This document shows, one piece after another, positions 6,223 through 8,052 of a stretch of DNA of 8,052 bases. The DNA is from Fibrobacter succinogenes (GTDB lineage Bacteria > Fibrobacterota > Fibrobacteria > Fibrobacterales > CADBQJ01), in assembly GCA_902796785.1 (NCBI GenBank), contig CADBQJ010000070.1:1-8052 (forward strand), in the 5' to 3' direction. Both the position numbers and the translations under genes were made by a program. A model generated the notes under the pieces. That model did not search any database. It was not told the origin of the DNA and was given only the letters and a program-made list of their open reading frames with translations. Every line of letters begins with the position of its first letter. Positions within the stretch are counted from its first letter, which is position 1.

Positions 6223-6962
6223 CCGTCCACATCCCCGCCCCCGAAGACCCCTCCGACAAGCCCGCCCGGACGCGGATCGAATTCCGCCACCAGCTGCAGG
6301 ACGACAAGGAGCTGCCCACCGTCCGCCATCTGGTCAACCTCTTCGACGAGAACAAGAAGCCGATTCCGACCGCCGACAACCTCCCCGACAAAAAGAAGTG
6401 GAGCTGGACCGACTTCTGGCCGGACCTCCCCGAAGGCGCCCCGATCGAGGTGGAGATCGGCGCGGGCAAGGGGAACTTCATGGTGGAGTACGCGCTCAAG
6501 CGGCCCGAGCTGCGCTTCGTCGGCATCGAGATCGAGCCGAAGTACGCCAAGTACGGCGGCTCGCGGCTCTTCCGCAACCACGTCCCCAACGCGGTTTCGC
6601 TGCGCGGCGACGCCTTCCTCTTCCTCCGCGACTACGTGCCGGAGAACTCCGTCTCGGCGTTCCACATGTACCAGCCCGACCCCTGGCCCAAGGAACGGCA
6701 GCGCCGGCGCCGACTGCTCCGCCCCGAGTTCCTCGACGCGCTCTTCCGCGCCGCGAAGCCAGGGAACGAAACGCTCTTCTACTGGAGCACCGACTTCAAG
6801 GAGTACGACGAGCGCGCGCAGGAGATGTTCGCCGAGACGCCCTTCCTCGAACTGGTCCAAAGCGACGCCCCGCCCACCTGGGGCATCATGACCAATTTCG
6901 AGAAGAAATACCGGCTCGAAGGGCGCCCGATCTACCGCAGCGTGGTCCGTTTCCTCAAATAA
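6219..6962 (+). CDS. trmB: tRNA (guanine-N7-)-methyltransferase TrmB
   Basis: TrmB methylates G46 in the variable loop of tRNAs using S-adenosylmethionine. The 247 residues match the family length (E. coli 239). SAM motif I is EIGAGKG at 79-85, followed by the acidic strand end FVGIEIEP (100-107). RGDA (129-132) is the next motif. YQPDPWPKERQRRRRLLRPEFL (starting at residue 151) is the signature FpDPWpKxrHxkrRl motif with D154 conserved, though the usual His reads Q161. STD (190-192) and TNFEKKYRLEGRPIY (225-239) are the C-terminal substrate motifs. The ATG at 6219 overlaps the ferrochelatase TGA as ATGA and lacks a good ribosome site, so translation is probably coupled. Its placement just before tRNA-Phe fits a tRNA-maturation role but may be coincidental. 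Confidence 0.95.
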   Translation: MTVHIPAPEDPSDKPARTRIEFRHQLQDDKELPTVRHLVNLFDENKKPIPTADNLPDKKKWSWTDFWPDLPEGAPIEVEIGAGKGNFMVEYALKRPELRFVGIEIEPKYAKYGGSRLFRNHVPNAVSLRGDAFLFLRDYVPENSVSAFHMYQPDPWPKERQRRRRLLRPEFLDALFRAAKPGNETLFYWSTDFKEYDERAQEMFAETPFLELVQSDAPPTWGIMTNFEKKYRLEGRPIYRSVVRFLK

Positions 6963-6999
6963 GGCGCCTTTTTCGCGACGTTTTTCGCGCGAAAGCCTT
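6961..6999 (+). other. Hairpin-forming sequence right after trmB
   Basis: TTTCGCG (6971-6977) can pair with CGCGAAA (6988-6994) around a 10-nt T-rich loop. AAGGC (6961-6965) can extend the stem with GCCTT (6995-6999), leaving GCCTT (6966-6970) bulged. No T-run follows, so it is not a classical intrinsic terminator. It may end or protect the trmB message. Confidence 0.35.
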
Positions 7000-7028
7000 T
7001 GAAACCGCCTCGCGGTTTGCTACTATTG
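6999..7028 (+). promoter_or_regulatory. Predicted promoter of tRNA-Phe
   Basis: TTGAAA (6999-7004) and TACTAT (7021-7026) are separated by 16 bases. Read the Bacteroidota way, TTTG (6998-7001) and TACTATTG (7021-7028) are 19 bases apart, one mismatch from TAnnTTTG. The tRNA begins 9 nt downstream. Confidence 0.6.
7002..7018. repeat. Inverted repeat inside the tRNA-Phe promoter spacer
   Basis: AAACCG-CCTCG-CGGTTT is a perfect 6-bp inverted repeat with a 5-base centre. It lies between the predicted -35 and -10 and ends 2 nt before TACTAT. A protein bound there would block polymerase. Chance is possible. Confidence 0.45.
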
Positions 7029-7037
7029 CGTTCGCTC

Positions 7038-7110
7038 GGCTCGGTAGCTCAGTTGGTAGAGCAGCGGATTGAAAATCCGCGTGTCGGCGGTTCAATTCCG
7101 CCCTGAGCCA
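7038..7110 (+). tRNA. tRNA-Phe (anticodon GAA)
   Basis: The 73 bases fold as a cloverleaf with acceptor GGCTCGG/CTGAGCC (one G-U) and D-arm TAGCTCAGTTGGTAGAGCA. The anticodon stem is GCGGA/TCCGC around TTGAAAA, with anticodon GAA at 7071-7073 reading UUC/UUU. The T-arm is GGCGG-TTCAATT-CCGCC. The discriminator is A and CCA is not encoded. Confidence 0.97.
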
Positions 7111-7114
7111 CTTC

Positions 7115-7142
7115 AAGGCAGGTCTTCGGACCTGCCTTTTTT
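7115..7142 (+). terminator. Intrinsic terminator after tRNA-Phe
   Basis: A perfect 10-bp stem AAGGCAGGTC/GACCTGCCTT closes a TTCG tetraloop and is followed by a T run, starting 4 nt after the tRNA. Confidence 0.96.
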
Positions 7143-7156
7143 CGTTTCCGGCAGCT

Positions 7157-7172
7157 TCTCCGGCGCCGGAGA
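7157..7172. repeat. Perfect 16-bp palindrome upstream of mutT (possible operator)
   Basis: TCTCCGGCGCCGGAGA is fully self-complementary with 8-bp arms and no spacer. It ends 2 nt before the predicted -10 TAGCTTTG and 15 nt before the mutT ATG, where a dimeric regulator could control the promoter. It also contains the only GGAGA near the gene, too far from the ATG to be a ribosome site. Confidence 0.5.
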
Positions 7173-7174
7173 GC

Positions 7175-7182
7175 TAGCTTTG
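7175..7182 (+). promoter_or_regulatory. Predicted -10/-7 element (TAGCTTTG) for mutT
   Basis: TAGCTTTG lies 5 nt before the ATG at 7188, which would place the transcript start at or next to the A of the ATG, giving a leaderless message. No strong -35 is visible. TTTCCG at 7145-7150 is too far upstream to count. Confidence 0.42.
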
Positions 7183-7187
7183 GGCGC

Positions 7188-7586
7188 ATGAAACGCGTCG
7201 AAGTGGTCGCCGGAATTCTCCGCGACGGGGACCGGATCCTCGCCACGCAGCGGGGCTACGGCGACTTCCGGGGCCGCTGGGAGTTCCCCGGCGGGAAGAT
7301 CGAGCCGGGCGAATCCCCGGAAGAGGCCCTGAAGCGCGAACTGCGCGAAGAGCTGGCCGTCGAGGTTTCCGTGGGCGAACTCTTCGCGACCGTGGAGCAC
7401 GACTACCCCGCCTTCCACCTCTCGATGCGCTGCCACTTCTGCGCCCTGCTGGAGGGCGCCATCACGCTGCGGGAGCACAGCGACGCCCGGTGGCTCGACG
7501 CCGCCTCGATCCGGTCCGTGGAGTGGCTGCCCGCCGACGTCGCCGTCGCGGAGTCGCTGGAGCGCCTTCTCGCCGGCCGTCAGTAG
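7188..7586 (+). CDS. mutT: MutT-type Nudix hydrolase (probable 8-oxo-dGTP diphosphatase)
   Basis: This 132-residue protein is the size of E. coli MutT (129), which hydrolyses 8-oxo-dGTP to its monophosphate and so prevents A:T to C:G transversions. The Nudix box GX5EX7REUXEEXGU runs from G36 to V58: G36, E42, R50, E51, L52, E54 and E55 are present, but the penultimate Gly is Ala (A57). The preceding RGRWEFPGGK (28-37) and the basic QRGYGDF match MutT-type enzymes. VEHDYPAFHLSMRCHFC (69-85) resembles the MutT strand after the box. No ribosome site precedes the ATG at a useful distance, and the promoter-like TAGCTTTG sits 5 nt upstream. The 3' end overlaps the convergent PCMD-like gene by 7 bp. 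The Nudix assignment is secure. The exact substrate is an inference, since related enzymes act on other nucleotides. Confidence 0.88.
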   Translation: MKRVEVVAGILRDGDRILATQRGYGDFRGRWEFPGGKIEPGESPEEALKRELREELAVEVSVGELFATVEHDYPAFHLSMRCHFCALLEGAITLREHSDARWLDAASIRSVEWLPADVAVAESLERLLAGRQ

Positions 7587-8052
7587 AGGAACTCGAAGTC
7601 CCTGACGACCAGGCGGGCCCCCTTGGTCCCTTCGAAATAGTCGCCGCGCCGGCTGGAGGCGAAGACCACGTTGACGTGCGTGACCGGCTCGTCGGCGCCG
7701 CCCTGCTCCACCCCTTCGGGCAGCGGGTCGGCCCCCTTGTGCGGCCTGCCGTAGACGAAGGAGAGCTCCACCGTGCGCAGCCCGTTGGCGTCGCGCGCGG
7801 AAATGGAGCGCACCCCCTCGCGCGTCATGTCGGAGTCGTTCGGCGAGCTGTACCAGGCCGTGGCGACGTAGCGCCGCGAACCGCCGGAGCGGTTCTCCAG
7901 CGTCGCCATCACCGTGCAGGAGTCGCCCAGCCCCTCGTAGGCCATCTTCACGCGGATTCCCTTCGGCCGCGCGGTGAACGGCGTCCCCCAGTCGATCAGC
8001 TTCTTGCCGTCGTCGGTGAAGCCCAGCAGCTGCGCGAGCGAGAGTTCGCGCT
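7580..8052 (-). CDS. C-terminal part of a PCMD-like (putative carbohydrate metabolism domain) protein
   Basis: The reading frame is open from the right window edge to the TGA at 7582-7580, giving 157 C-terminal residues, so the N-terminus and any signal peptide lie outside. It resembles the PCMD family (Pfam PF13201 from memory), beta-sandwich proteins common at the surface of Bacteroidota and presumed to act on or bind glycans. The visible signs are GTPFTARPKGIRVKMAYEG near the start, a central strand-rich region (RTVELSFVYGRP), and the typical ending VNVVFASSRRGDYFEGTKGARLVVRDFEFLY, where SSxxGDxFxG and a final D-F-x-x-Y are characteristic. The ATG at 7951 falls inside the domain and is not the start. 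The gene converges on mutT with a 7-bp overlap, so no room exists for a terminator between them. The assignment is from pattern memory and function is unknown. Confidence 0.65.
   Translation of the reverse strand, partial: RELSLAQLLGFTDDGKKLIDWGTPFTARPKGIRVKMAYEGLGDSCTVMATLENRSGGSRRYVATAWYSSPNDSDMTREGVRSISARDANGLRTVELSFVYGRPHKGADPLPEGVEQGGADEPVTHVNVVFASSRRGDYFEGTKGARLVVRDFEFLY

Noticed and set aside
5254..6860. Long leftward open frames antisense to the ferrochelatase and trmB genes
   Set aside because: Shadow frames of recognised genes with no motifs and no upstream signals.
1..8052. CRISPR array, insertion sequence, prophage or toxin-antitoxin genes
   Set aside because: No spaced direct repeats, transposase or phage motifs were found. 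Nearly all sequence is explained by the listed genes.

Overview
The window is high in GC and densely coded, with short AT-rich gaps holding tRNAs and promoters. A Kdo-transferase-like gene (lipopolysaccharide inner core) and a non-mevalonate isoprenoid gene (ispH) point to a Gram-negative bacterium. A PCMD-type carbohydrate-associated domain and several TAnnTTTG promoter-like motifs recall Bacteroidota and relatives. The high GC, the clear Shine-Dalgarno sequences before several genes and the overall gene style would also fit a Verrucomicrobiota/Kiritimatiellota/Lentisphaerota-type organism. The phylum cannot be settled from this window.

Layout: positions 1-4241 carry a four-gene leftward operon. 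In transcription order it holds an ABC exporter (permease fused to ATPase), a small ICMT/PEMT-like membrane methyltransferase, a divergent WaaA/KdtA-like Kdo transferase, and ispH, which runs off the left edge. All three junctions are 4-base start/stop overlaps, using TTG, GTG and ATG starts in turn, so translation is probably coupled throughout. Its promoter (4253-4281) is back to back with a rightward tRNA promoter.

Positions 4300-4614 hold tRNA-Glu(TTC) and tRNA-Gly(TCC), each with its own promoter-like motif and intrinsic terminator. Positions 4661-6962 are a rightward operon: a compact nitroreductase, a ferrochelatase-family protein and TrmB (tRNA m7G46 methyltransferase), the last two overlapping by ATGA. 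tRNA-Phe(GAA) follows with its own promoter and a UUCG-loop terminator. Next come a MutT-type Nudix hydrolase, probably on a leaderless or nearly leaderless message, and, convergent with it and overlapping by 7 bp, the C-terminal part of a PCMD-like protein that continues past the right edge.

The genes are mostly housekeeping: envelope and isoprenoid synthesis, heme, tRNA maturation and nucleotide-pool sanitation. I see no CRISPR array, phage, insertion sequence or obvious defence system. The points most worth a second look are the repeated TAnnTTTG motif at rightward promoters, the Kdo-transferase homolog with two CxxC pairs where donor-site motifs normally lie, and two inverted repeats placed 2 nt upstream of predicted -10 elements.
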